DNA from: Rhyacichthys aspro
Taxonomy: Eukaryota; Chordata; Actinopteri; Gobiiformes; Rhyacichthyidae
DNA: 64,000 nucleotides
Assembly (NCBI GenBank): GCA_036850595.1
Contig: CM072155.1
Location: 4,511,953 to 4,575,952 of the forward strand
Reading direction: 5' to 3'
In this document: positions 27,409-39,744 of the stretch, in pieces
Layout of the letters: every line of letters begins with the position of its first letter
Numbering within the stretch: the stretch's first letter is position 1
The notes under the pieces: model-generated
Told to the model about the DNA's origin: nothing
The model's database searches: none
Seen by the model: only the letters and a program-made list of their open reading frames with translations
Translations under genes and position numbers: made by a program

Positions 27409-27602
27409 CTACATTCACCTGTTAATCGCAGGGCTAACACTAAGAAACAGACAGAGAACCATTGAGACTCTCAAGCATTCACTATTACAGTCACCGACAT
27501 GCAGACTCAACAAAGAAAGGCTGTGATTGTTGGTGCAAGGACTGACCCCATGACCTTCTAGCTGTGAGGCATGAGTGCTAACCACTCTGCCATTGTGCAC
27601 CC
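27409..27602 (-). repeat. L2-like LINE/SINE tail, minus orientation
   Basis: Read on the plus strand it runs atcgcagggctaacac, acagacagagaacca, then tgaccttctagctgtgaggc and gtgctaaccactctgcca, the reverse complement layout of the tail. It ends in a C run at 27600. Confidence 0.6.
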
Positions 27603-27883
27603 CCCTTTTATTAGTTAGAATAATCAATTTTAGCAGTCTGTACTTGGTATCTCTCGATTTCTGCACAAGCTCAGGCTCCTTCCCCCAAGCAAGGTTTTAA
27701 TGTTGTTTCATGTCCCCAGAGCCAGTGAGTCTTCTTCTACTGCCCAATAATACGTAGCACTGTCCCCTTATACTCGAACTTGCTGGTGGTGGGGACATGG
27801 TAGATCTGTCCCATATTACCTTTTAGGGCTGAGCCTTGTGGGGACTGGCCACTAGGTGCTTGACTTCCCCAGGTCAGGAAGTC

Positions 27884-27955
27884 GGGGGGGGGGGGGGGCC
27901 GGGGGGGGGGGGGGAAACCCGGGGGAAAAACCAAAAAAATTTTGGTTTTTTTCTC
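27884..27955. other. G-homopolymer anomaly, possible assembly error
   Basis: Runs of 15 G (27884-27898) and 14 G (27901-27914) are followed by short A, T, C and G homopolymer blocks including the near-palindrome aaccaaaaaaattttggtt. Nothing like it occurs elsewhere in the window. It looks like a badly resolved stretch rather than biological sequence, but a genuine G-rich tract cannot be ruled out. Confidence 0.6.
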
Positions 27956-28150
27956 TCAAAAAAGGGGCTGAGTCTGGAGGGGGCCCCAGAGTAGAACCAG
28001 GACATGCTGGAGGGACTTTGTGGACTCGTGCTGTTTCCCCCTAAGAGCTGGAGGAATTGTCTGGGGAGAGGGAAGTCAGGGCACCTCTGTTTATACAGCT
28101 GCCACATGTGACCTAGCTGTAGATAAGCAGAGGCAAACGCACTGAATTTT
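27956..28150 (+). mobile_element. LINE 3' tail remnant
   Basis: Contains ccaggacatgctggaggga, gagctggaggaattgtctgg, ggagagggaagtcagggc and a gataagcagag block in the order found at the 3' end of an abundant teleost LINE, where the same words encode the C-terminus of ORF2. Identified from memory of that consensus; strongly mutated. Confidence 0.5.
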
Positions 28151-28612
28151 AAGTGCTTACAATATACAGTAAATCTACAATGATTTTCTGGCACAAAAAT
28201 CAGCTATAGCATTTAATGATGGAAATGAAAAAACGGTCATATGAGATTATTATAAATCCTGTAAAAACTAATATTAATCTTTATGTGTTTTGTTTTTTTT
28301 GTTTTATTTTCCCCCAAAATCACCAAAGTGATTTTTTTTTTTTGGCAAAATTTAGGGAGGTTTTTTTTCAAATTTTAGTTTCCACAAAAGATTGACATTT
28401 AAAAATGCTAATTAAATGTATTTATGGAAACGCGACCAGTTACAAGCAGCATGTTGTGACCGTTTTCAAGACCTCATATTATCATCTTTCTCTTTAACAA
28501 ACCACCAAGACTGTTATCTCAAAACACTGAATTAGGACATTTCAGAATAATTCAAAGCAAAAATACTATAGGTTATTTATCACAGAAATCACAAAAGTTA
28601 GTGCCAGTGTCA

Positions 28613-28618
28613 TTTATT
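28613..28618 (-). terminator. candidate mcoln1 polyadenylation signal
   Basis: The plus strand reads tttatt, giving AATAAA on the minus strand 1.15 kb after the mcoln1 stop codon. The stretch between would be the 3' UTR. Other signals may be used. Confidence 0.3.
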
Positions 28619-29766
28619 TTAATATGGTGGTCATTCAGAAGGCATCATAAACATGAATTCTTTAAAATTACTGCACTAATTGACAACTCCCTTTTACCGT
28701 GATTAAAAAAAAGGTAAAAATAAACTTAAATTAAGGCAACATAAAAAAACACATGCGAACAAATACAATGAGGAATAATTGCAGTTAAATGAAAAACTGG
28801 TACCATATAGCCAGCAGAATGCTCTCCATCGTTCTACACGGGTCCCTTGTGCGACGTTAAAAATCAAGTAAAGTACTCTTCAAGTAAATACATAGGATTG
28901 CACTGTAAGTAACGCGTATTTCCATCAAAGATTCATCAGCAACAACAGCAAAACTGAGAGATAATGGACATTAGGAGAGGCTATACACAAATACAATCAG
29001 TAGCAGGCTTTAAGAACCTAAAAGACAATGCCTGTAACATGGAAGTTTATATCTTCCTTTTAGAAAAACTGACCTTTATATATCTTCAGTGGAAAGTACC
29101 AATCCTGTACGCTGCCTACATTGTGTACCTTTAAAATCCTAAAATGTGGAATTGTGCGCGTAGAAAATAAGACTGGAGTGTAAAAAAAAAATGCTTCCTT
29201 TGCATTAGTCAGCTGGCTCTTCACCACCGAAACCCTTCATAAATATTAATGCCTATCTGATTGGCTGCAGGGCTTGCTTCTCTTGTGCTTCGTCCTTCGT
29301 CTCCTTGAAGCTTTAACAGAAATGTAACAGTAATGATCCCTTTTTCTCTTTGTCTTTTTTTACGCAAACACATTAACATAACAGAGGCACAAAAAAATCC
29401 CGGGAATAAAAAAAACAAAACATGAATGCTTATTGTATATTGTGTTGCATTCTTGTAAAGTGTCCTTCAGTGAATGACGAATGAAGCTATTGTCGTCAAA
29501 GAAGCGGAGAATACATTATTAATACGGTACAATACAGGTAATTGAGCTTGTGCACTCAGAGCTCATATAAATGCAAAATTCAAACATGGCCGACGGAGGG
29601 CTATGTGCTTCAAGGTCAGTCGGTTCGCTCTCAAGGTATTATTCTGGTCCCTGCTGGGGACTGGGGGAAACAGGAGAGTGAGGGCGGCTGTCAGTGGAAT
29701 GAAAAGATTTGAAGGAAGAAGAGAGTCAGAAGCATACGGGCGGCCATTTGAAAGTCGGAGAGTCTG

Positions 29767-32700
29767 TCACCACTCGCAGCAGCAGAGGAAAGAGGAGCAC
29801 GATGTTCCTTCCGGTCCCCTGAACTTGCCGGAGCTGGGCGTGTCGGTGCACTCGGCGATGAAGGCGTGCAGGTCGGTGACGCGCACCTGCTCCTGGGTTT
29901 GGGCCTGGAGGAACACAACAATGAGAGTCATGGTTATGTCGTGTCAAGCTCATTTTTCAGTGATGCATGTGTAATGAGCTACCTAATGTGATAAGGACCT
30001 CACTAAAATAGAGCAAATTGGCGCAAAATGACACGGAAATCAACATTGAAATCGTCAAACTGAACCTTGTTTTGAAGTCACAGTGTTATCAATTTAACTA
30101 AACTATTTTCAGTGATTACATAAAAGGACCTGATTTTTAGCCAGATGAAAGACCCTTATAATTCAATGTTTTTTGGTTAAAAAGATACCGAAAATTATCT
30201 GATTGGTGGATAGGTCTTAGCAAGATATTAAATGCAACCTAAGAAGAACAACAACATATATCTGACCTATTTATCAAACAGAATGTAACCCCCACCAAGA
30301 AGGCAAAACTGAGTACCCCTTACTGCTTCCAAAGGATTTAGAGATTTACAGTAAGTTTCAGCCAGGTGCTGCTAATCACCAGGCCTTGATTGAAGCTTCA
30401 CTAACTGATTTTCTTTTTTATCCCTGTCTCAGACACCACTCTCCTCCCAAAGCAGCCTAGGGCCCTTTTATTATTTATTAAGAAAATTCTCCCCAAATAC
30501 TAATACATTTCACCAAACTGTACTTTAGAGTTTAGTTTTAGCATAGCGTTTGCTTGACTGTGACTTCAGTGTCAGCACGGCAGTTATCTCCTCCTCGTAA
30601 AACATTGAATTGACAGTATTTATTGGTGTTTTACGTTGCCTGCCTTTTCTCTGTTGATGCTTTTCTTTTTTGATTTGTTTCTCTGTGTTAAAAGACATAT
30701 TCAGCGCTGAAAATATATTTTATTGGCAGCTATTAAACTTCCTGGAACATATGACAAGCTGGTGTAGACCAATGAGAGCACTTATTTTTTGAGCATGTGC
30801 TTGGCCAAGGTTTTCCGTTCTTGAATAGAGACTATTACTATAATAAACAATAGATGGGAACATAAAGCCCGTTTTTTACAAATGATTACTTTTACTCTCT
30901 ACAATTTTTCCAACTAAAAGAAAAAATATCAGGTACAGTCTCTTTGATTGATAATCATCAGGTGTCCAGACCTCTATAAAAGTAAAAGTTTTGGCACTTT
31001 GCTGGTATGGAACATGCAGGTGTGTATTAACACAATGTCCACTATTTACACTTTTGAAAAAAGATGTTTTTAAGATTTATTAAACATGGAAGGCATTCAA
31101 GTCAGTTGCCAATCTTCTGAGGAGTGGATGTCTCAGCCAATTCAAAGGTCAGACTGTGTTCAGACATATACTGTACCTGACAACCTGAGAGCTACATCAT
31201 GAACCTCAAGAAGCTCAATGGGTGTTGGCTTGGCTGTTAGACACTGTTATAGTTATGTGCTCTGTGCTTTCACTTCACCTATATTTCTTCACAACTCCAT
31301 GGAACTGGTAAATGCACTCTGATAATGCTGATCTGTCGCACTGTGATCTGTTGTCTAGTGGGATTTATGCAACATTTTGATCGTGTTCATTTATCATATT
31401 TGGTCTTTTACCTTTGTTACAATAAATGGATGGACATATCCAACCTCATTTTTCAACAGTTTGGTTTTTATTTGAGTACACGGACTTGCATGCAGTCACT
31501 TAAACTATTTTAACCTCTTTAGTGTCATGCTCTGATGCCCTCTGTTTTATTACAAACCCTAATATTGCAGTAGAGGATTATAACATGCACTAAAATGCAA
31601 CTGCCCTTCTTATCTGTGCTTAGATGTTACCACTTTCCCACTTGCGGGTCATCTATATTCTAGGATTTCCTGGTCTCAGAGAAACCAAATATTTCCTGAA
31701 AACAACCAAACATTAAAGTCGTGGTGAAATAAAACTCAGTGTGCCCGTACCATAATGGTGTCGTAGGCTCCAGTGATGAGCGCGATGAAGAGGGACAGCA
31801 CCATGTAGATGAAGAGGGAGATGAAGGTGTACAGGTAGACCTGGCTGAAGATCCACACCAGAGGGCTGCTGTGCTCCATCTCCGCGAACGTCACAAACAT
31901 GTCGTCACCGTTTATCAGTGAGAACAGGCACTCGGACACCATGGACAGGGAGCGGAACTGGAGGGGGACGAGAAAAGCAAACAAATTAGAAGACTGCACT
32001 AAATAACTCCCAGACTTGGCAACATTGACACCTTCAAAGTGATACGACTTCCTAAAGCGCTGTTACCATCCTGTCCATCCTGTTTGAACTGCTGCCTTCT
32101 GGTAAAAGGCACAGTTATTTCATTTATTAATTTATTTGGATGGGACAGTGCATATTAATGAACATACACTGTTGTTGTAAATACTGGATTTAGCACAATG
32201 CTAATTTCCATCTGTAGTCCCAGACATAGAATCAAAACATAACAGCAATACTACAGACATATATAGATAGTACAGTGCCACAATACAATACACATAACAG
32301 TCATAATATAGAAAACTTACCTAGCCTAAAGTGCAATTTTTCAAAGTGCATACTGGGCTGTGCACATTATATCACATCATAAAGCCCTTGTTATAAATAT
32401 ATATATTTTGTGCTAATGCAGAATTCTTTCCTAAACACACTTCATAATTTACTACAATATGGTTTATTATTAGACATTTTCTTTTAAAAGCAATATGGAC
32501 ATTGTCTCAAGTATTACAGTAAGTATTATATTTTTTTTTTTTATCTGAGTCTGTATACAGACCATGCACCTGAATGTTGTGTATTTTTTTTTTTTGAAAA
32601 TGACAACGCATCTCATCTCAACCAGAAAATATAATCTTTCACTGACAGTAACATAGTATGAATTGAACTATATAACGTCATATAAATGAATACATGTTTG

Positions 32701-35700
32701 TATGATATTGTTTTGTTATAATGTATAATGTACATTACATCATATGCGGCTTGCGTTACGAATACATACAACTGTGGGGAGAACAGAGAGCTATAGCTAT
32801 TTGTAGAAAAAGAGTATTTGGAAATAAAGCACTAACTAAATGTACAATGAGTTACCTCAAATACTTGCTTGCTTGGGTTTACAGTGATATGTGACCTAAC
32901 TGACCTATATTACGTTTTTCTTACATGGTTAACTGTGTATTACTTTGGCAAAGGCTCTGGAATATTTGCTTAATCCAACTTATATTAGGTTATTAGATTA
33001 ATACTAGAACAGTCCTACATGTAGTACCTTGGTGTGATAAGGCCCCAGCACAATCCACCCACAGAAGCAGTAGCCCATGTAAATGGCAGCCGCACAGCAG
33101 CAAAAGCGGATCACATTTGGAAAAGCTGCTCTCAGGGTAACAATCAGTATCTGTGCAATACATCAAGAAGGTAGAGTTAAAAATAATGTTCTTTTTTATG
33201 AAACAACTGTATATATCTTCCACGTACATTGTATTTCTGAAAGAAGCTGAGGTAGCGGATGACTCCAACCCACACCAGCAGAGTGGACGTTCCCAGCAGG
33301 ATCCCACACACGTCGTATGATGAAATATTCTACATCATTCAGGAACCAAAACTGTGAATTAGTTCAAAGACACACAAAGCTCAAATCCATGCAGTCTTAC
33401 TAATAAAAATGTGTGATACCTTAGATTCAATTCCAATTTTGATAAAGCTGCCGATGATGGTGAACAGGTCGCTGACAATGAGCAGGATATACCATCCGTT
33501 TATAAACTCAAATCTGTCTGACCAGCTCACTCTGCGGTTGAATTTGTGTTTGAAGAACTGCACATACTCCTGCATAAAGACATAAAAAAACATGAAGTGC
33601 CAAAAATTCTGTTTCCCTTTTAGAGTATATGCAAAAAAGTTAGTCTGTGTTTACTGAGCTGTTAGCCTTTAAAAGTAGGCCACAGTTTCGGGGCACTTCT
33701 TGACATATGTGGAACACAAACACAATGACTCACCGACACAGTCATTTCCTCAGGGGCCGTGAAAAAAAAAAAGGGTGACACTGGATACAAAACAAGGCCG
33801 CTGATTTTATGATTCAATACCCATGGGCAAACTGGGTGAACTCAACCATCAGTATAAAAAAGAAAACAAGATTATAGGACGCCTCAGTGGTTCACCTGTC
33901 TATCTGCTGATATGCAATGAATCAAACATGACAAAATATATATATAAAAAAAAAAAAAAGAAGAGAAAAAAAATCATGTGTCAGTACATATTAGTTTGGC
34001 AGTGATTAAAGGAACAATATACAACACTGTAATTGCCCTCTTTGAACTTGAACCTAGGGCCTGATTTAGAAAGATTTCAAATATCAGGTGCAGTTTTCAA
34101 CTTTTTTTTTACTAAAGATGTAGGAAACTGAATTGCTAAGCATTAGTATCGAGGTATATGTCTCTCAGGTGGGCACAGATGATTCATGAACATATAAAAT
34201 GAGGTATTTTGTCACAAACATCGGGCAGGGATGCTGCTGCTATTAAGCGTTCTGCAAAAAAACATGATTCTTTTTAAGATTTATGTCTTATGTTTTCTGA
34301 GGTTTATTCATACCTTTGACAGCAGACCTCAGACCGACAGCTTTAATAAATCAGACTGCAGGCTCAATGCCCAATTTTTTTATATTCATTAGGACAAAGG
34401 TGCTAAATCATTTGCACGCACTATTATGCACCTGTAAAGCTCATTAAATTACATCTATTATATCCTTTGCATGTGCTACCCATTTTTTACACACACAAAA
34501 CTTTAGTAATTCAGGGCCGAAATATGTGAATTATCAATGTTTAATAGTGTGTGCCATGTTTACTCATAATTACATGCTGCAGAAGGATCCCTCTCAGAAT
34601 GGAGCGGCCACACAGCAGCAGGGACAGCAGACACACGAACGCCACCAACACGTCGAAGAACTCCCGAGCATAACTCTCCGCTAAAGGAGGACAGAAATGA
34701 GAGGGGTGAAAGGCAATGAGGCATGACAGAGTTATTATGAACACAAATGTGGTAATAATCATAACTACGGCCCATAAACTTACCATGACCAGACACATTG
34801 GGGTCTTTACACTCTTTTATGGAGGCATCGTTGTGCAGACTGATTTTAACTTTCCCACTGTGAGCTCGGTTGTCCATGACGATCTGAAAACGGACCAACA
34901 CTGGTAATTGAAAATACAAAAACAACTCATGCCTTAATATAGCATCAAGCTTTTTTTCCTGTCATGTTTAAAATTAATAATTCAAATCATAGACATATAA
35001 CACTTTTAATAAAATATAATACACTTTTCCCTCCATCGTTTTCTGGATGTGATTTTATTTAGAGCCAAAAGTGCATATGTAACTACTGCCAAAACTAAAC
35101 AAAATGGCAGTTAGTCACACATTTAGTAAATATATATAACAAATTATAATATTCTTGGGACAAATACTGACTTTAACACAAAATTGTGGAATGTAATCTT
35201 CACAAAATGACTTGATAGTGTATGAGAAAAATATTTTGATGGTATTATTTAAAGTTACTTACAAAAGTGAGTATGTATACGCCCTTGCTTGTAAAATGCA
35301 TGAGCAGCATGTGCATTTTGGAAACTGAAGCAAATTCTATATATTGTAAGATTATTTTGGAAAATGGCATGTGTGTGCTGTCTGTGAGTGGGTAGAGATC
35401 ATTAGGCAACATAATGCCAAAGCTTTGTGTCCCTGGATGCTTAGGAGTATATTATGTATGGCTTGTGCAGAACGCCAAATAAGGCCACATAAAGGAGCCA
35501 GAAATAGACAGTTTTAGGACCTGGGCTTCCTCATCAAAGACTGTTAAACTGGGTTCTTCCTGATGACTAGCATATGCCATAGTAATGCTGCAAAACCCAC
35601 ATGGAGGTAAAATACAGGTAGGGGTTGACCTATGTATAAACGCTTCATATCCCAGCCCAGATACTCTATTATTAATTTACTGCAATATGATTGAAACAGA

Positions 35701-38700
35701 GCTGACATAGAAACTGTTAATATGAATGTTAAATAACAATTCTCTACTGTACCGTAATGGCAAAGGTGTAGCAGTCAGGTATTTCGTTGTTTAAAATGGT
35801 CTGTATGTTTATAGCCTTCAGCTGGAAGTCAATGGTGACGTTGATCAACCTAGAAACAAGGATACGCCACAATTACATGTATGTTAATAAATCAGTTCTG
35901 AGCAATGTTTTTTCTTTCCGATCGGAAAACGAACTTGTAAAACTTCAGAGTGAAATTCCTGTAGTCACTGTTTGCAGGAGCAGGGCTGGAGCTGAGTGGA
36001 TTCAGCCCAATGCATTCTGTGATAGAGACAAGAAAAAAATAAGTGTTATAAGGAGAAGAGTTATTTGAGGAAGTTTACAAGTGACAAGACATGCTAAAAC
36101 CACACAGAAATTTCCTTAAAACTGCCTTGCATCATGCAGATTTTAGACACTCATCACATTTGTAACAGAAGGTGTGCAAATAAGTCTGAACAGAAAAATA
36201 AACTGTTTATGGTGACATGTGATATATCTTTGTAGCCTTAAAAAGTAGGGCACAGTTGTAGGGCACCTCTTTGCAAATGTGGAACACTAACACATGACTA
36301 AACAATACTGTTAAATACCCAGGGGCTTGAGAGGAATAAGTCTTACCAGTGACCACATGGGGGTCGATGTCGAAGGTGTCGTTGACCGGGTCGATGGAGC
36401 CCCTCTTGTAGAACCTCTGGCAAAGGGACAGTGCGCTGCTGTTGAAACCCACGCCCTCCACATATGCGTACCGTCCCAGTGAGATCTGAGGTAGAGCCAG
36501 GTACTGATGGGACAAATAGAAAATATAGGTAAGAGTGGACTGTTAAACGATGTATGTGGCCCTCATCATGCTTTAAAAAGTTTGGAAAATGCCCAAAAGA
36601 GAATTAAAGAGTAGTAACCGGAGCAGAACATTACATGTAGTTTTCGTGTGAGAAATAAATAATAGTGTTAATAAAAAGATGAAAAACATTAGCCTAATTT
36701 GCAGATAGACATCACAGAAATTCCTTATTGTTCGTGAATTTTATTATTATTAACATTATACAGTATGCGTTAGTAGAACAATTGGCTCAAACTATTTTAC
36801 CATTGAGCCTTTTCACATTTTTAAATTGGAGCCTTTGTTAAGTGTGGAGAGCAGTGTCTTTGTCAAGGTACATGGTGTCAAACTAAAGATTAAAGATATG
36901 TTATTAATAGTAGAAATAGGATCAAAATAACATTCTTTGCATTCTTTCATTTATGCTGGAAAAATGTACATTTAAAGCTCAATGGAAACCACATCAAGGA
37001 AGCATTAGTTCCATTACTTGTTCCTACAGCTGCCCAGAGAGGACAAAGCACATTGATGTTTCTTTTTGAGAACAAATTGTTGCAATTAGGCTTAGGAGAC
37101 ACATAAACTAAATTGATTTTGTTTGATTTTTGTTTCATCAGACCTATTAATAGTAGGTTTGTTTTTAGACAACAGCATATCCCTGAAGGCCAACCTTAGC
37201 CTGCTCTAAAAATGAGTGTGAGGTGTGGAATTGCCTTCAGATATAGCCAAAAACTACACATTTCACCTTTAACACAAAAATGAAAACGTTCCATAATCTA
37301 CAAAGAAACTCTCATAAAAAAGATTTTAGTTTTAGTTTTCTATGCCCGCACACTTACTCCGAATACTGCATTTATATATAATATTAATATTATTAATATT
37401 AATATTATATAAACTACAAAATTCAACTTTGGAATTTAGGTATAGTTTTACATCATGAGTGCTTTACACAAACTGTCATTCTTTGCTAATGGAACTCTTC
37501 CTAAACCTCACAGATCCAGTGGCATTTACCTTCTTTATGGCGAAGTGAATGTGGCTGTTGAGCTCCTCTTGAGTGTGCACGGCCATAGGCACGCCATCCT
37601 GATAACCCTTCAGGAAAAGGTGTCTGAATGCTGACGTGTTCTCATCTTTAAAAGTCACCACCATCTGGTTGCTCAGCCCGAACAGCACCAACTACGTGCC
37701 CGGAAACACAAGAGAGAGAGAGAGATCTTGAACAATCAGCTAAACGTAAAGCCTCTTCACTGCTGTGTAATTACATCATTATGTGAAGTACGTCGAATCA
37801 TAGTGTGAAGCGTGAAGCACCTGCACAGTCACAATGATGATCTTCAGCAGCTGCAGACCCAGTTTGAAAGGCTTGCGGCCCTTGGCGTGATATTTGTCAC
37901 AGGGGCTCATGAAGAAGTACTTGAGTTTCCTCCTCAGAGCCTCCTCCTCCACTTCCTCCTGATGCTGCTGCGGGAAACCAGAATCCTCCAGACCGCCGGG
38001 TCGAGGGCTGCCATCGCCGAGGAGGTCCTGAGAGCCATAGCCAGAGACTGAGCTCAGGAGCCTGTCCTTCTCTGACAAAGACAAAGACAGATAGTTAATA
38101 AATGAGCAAATAAACTTAGTTTCTATGATGTGAAATATTCTACCAGGACAAAGGATTTAGAATGCACAGTAAGCTACAACTTTGTTATTACTGTATGTGT
38201 TGAATAAAAACGAAATGAAAAAATGTATATATATTACTATATGACAGGCTATCCAGTTATTTATGATACATTATACCAGTTAATTATTATTTTTTCTAGA
38301 CACTTCTTTTTTTCTTGCAATTTTAGTTTTATATATTGTTTGTCTTATGGGTTATTTTTTCCATATTTTATTTTTTTGAGCAGATTTCAGTTTTCTGTCC
38401 AATTTTCATAGTAGGAATTTAACTTTTTTTGTTTGGTCTAATTTTGAGTCATTTGTTTCAAGTTGTAATACTTCATATTTAAAATAAAGAACTATTTTTC
38501 TATTTGATGATTTTTGGTTGTCGTCTTGTAATATCTTCCAGGTCTTCCAAAGGTCTTAGAACACTGTGATTTTAATTATGATGATACCAATATCTTTAAA
38601 TCGCCACCAAAAAGTAAACAGGGGCTTATCTTTTACAGCCCAAGCAATATGACCTTTGCACTAATCATCTTCCTGATTTCCCTGTACTTTTGAGAGAGTG

Positions 38701-39285
38701 GTGGAGGGTAAAGCGACAGAAACTATTATCATATCATTCAAATGGCATTCATATTATTAGCTGCCTGATATCTCTGCCTCTTTCTATTTCAAATAATTTT
38801 GCTTTCTGCAGTTATGTGATAAAATGGTTACAATATGCAATACAAAATATTATGATAATTTAGTATTTATCATTTACTTTTATCTGATTGTGTGAAAGAG
38901 TTTGTCTAGCATTACTCTGGTAGGCCTACTTCTATGTCGTGTTAGCATGTTTAGATAAAGTTGTTCGGTTGTAACTTGGTCCCAAATGTGATCTTACTGT
39001 ACTATTGATCTCTATTATCAGTTTATCGACCCAATATCACCAACAGCCGCCACTGCGGCAGAGCATTTGCAAGATTTACAAAAGCCTTCTCATAATACGG
39101 CTTATGAAAATCTAATGTTTTTTGTTTTTTTTTAATTAATAGTGTAACGCGGGCAGAAATATATGGAGAATATAATGAATGAATGGTTGGAATGGAACAG
39201 GTGTAATGAAAGCATACGGAATGAAAGGGTCCATGGACAAACCTGTGGCGGTCTCCTGGAGGCTGCTGTAGCTCGCAGACGCCAT
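29767..39285 (-). CDS. mcoln1: mucolipin-1 (TRPML1), lysosomal cation channel
   Basis: Complete, 13 coding exons, 572 aa (human about 580). Exons on the minus strand: 39285-39243, 38071-37821, 37691-37530, 36503-36347, 36016-35935, 35849-35753, 34883-34784, 34680-34574, 33569-33420, 33329-33228, 33150-33028, 31957-31751, 29904-29767. All have AG/GT borders and the phases add up. Family knowledge: a PI(3,5)P2-gated Ca2+/Fe2+ channel of late endosomes and lysosomes. Seen: N-terminal dileucine signal EKDRLL (15-20); polybasic RRKLKYFF (61-68) before S1; luminal domain with Asn glycosylation sites NSS, NDT, NFT and NVT; S2-S6 in exons 8-12; selectivity filter NGDD (474-477) in SLINGDDMFVTF; palmitoylation-type CCC (568-570) at the tail. 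The start is taken in exon 1 because exon 2 begins at an acceptor and needs its split Glu codon. Odd: the protein ends two residues after CCC, without the human C-terminal dileucine tail; position 76 is His where human has Arg57. Teleosts have a and b paralogues; I cannot say which this is. Confidence 0.96.
30780..30995 (+). repeat. dispersed repeat, family B (copy 2), in mcoln1 intron 12
   Basis: Same order of blocks as 23710-23990: gagcatgtg, ggttttccgttcttgaatag, ccaactaaaagaaaaa, atatcaggtacagtct. It lies in the roughly 1.8 kb intron between the last two mcoln1 exons. Confidence 0.55.
32105..32330. repeat. teleost dispersed repeat remnant in mcoln1 intron 11
   Basis: The run ttatttggatgggacagtgc-atattaatgaacat followed by atttagc, gctaatttccatctgtagtc resembles a repeat frequent in fish introns. 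Recognition is from memory; the rest of the intron is AT-rich with poly-T tracts near 32530 and 32588. Confidence 0.35.
37003..37230 (+). repeat. dispersed repeat, family A, in mcoln1 intron 3
   Basis: Blocks agttccattacttg, ctgcccagagaggacaaa, attgatgtttct, tttgtttttagacaacagca, tccctg-agg match those at 55845-56100 in order and orientation. An AT-rich palindromic tract follows near 37375-37410. Confidence 0.6.
38600..38790 (+). repeat. dispersed repeat, family C (shorter copy), in mcoln1 intron 1
   Basis: Shorter relative of 19840-20120 with the same block order (aggggcttat, tacagcccaagcaatatgacct, gttatcatatcattcaa-like). It lacks a central block of the other copy. Confidence 0.5.
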
Positions 39286-39520
39286 TATAATGTTTACACG
39301 GTCACAAAAAAATCATGGCGGGTTCTATTAAAGACGAGGAGACATGGAAATGCCATTAATAAAGCGCGACGGTATTTCGTTCCGGTTAAAAAACAGACTC
39401 GGCGCAGCGGTTTGGAAATGACATGCAAGAGGTAAACACATGACGCAGCTTCCGGTTGATCGCGTGATCGCGTCACGTGACTGGTGCCAACAAATCCGCA
39501 ACAGACAGTACTGAGTTGTT
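39286..39520 (-). promoter_or_regulatory. mcoln1: mcoln1 promoter with perfect CLEAR palindrome
   Basis: GTCACGTGAC at 39472-39481 is a perfect CLEAR element, 187 bp upstream of the start codon. CLEAR is the target of TFEB, TFE3 and MITF, and MCOLN1 is an established member of that lysosomal gene network. An ETS-type ACCGGAAG on the minus strand lies near 39449-39456 and a second TTCCGGTT near 39380. No TATA box is apparent and CpG content is locally raised, fitting a housekeeping promoter. Confidence 0.8.
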
Positions 39521-39744
39521 TTGTATTCTAAATTAAATGAACAATATTATATATATTTAAATGTATGCTGTAATGACTTTGAATACCGTATAATATATAA
39601 TAACTTAAATTACAAAATAAAAAATACAATACGTATTGGCTTTAATAGCAGCCCAGATTTGACTTACAAAAAAAAAACCTTTAACTCAGATATCCGTATA
39701 TAAATTTAACACACAAAGAGACAAAGGGAACTGTGTTTTACCGT

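Larger units (their letters stand above)
18811..28600. other. intergenic region rich in decayed repeats
   Basis: No gene is supported. It holds a (TATAG)n tract, repeat families B and C, a (CTGT)n tract, three LINE-derived fragments, a pogo-like element, two oppositely oriented L2-like tails, a G-homopolymer anomaly and a LINE 3' tail. A GC-richer patch at 20300-20480 carries an NF-Y type GCCAATCGG and a TGATGTCACC and might be a regulatory element. Confidence 0.5.

Noticed and set aside
27737..28194. Pro- and Gly-rich frames on both strands
   Set aside because: Produced by the G homopolymers and a dead LINE tail.
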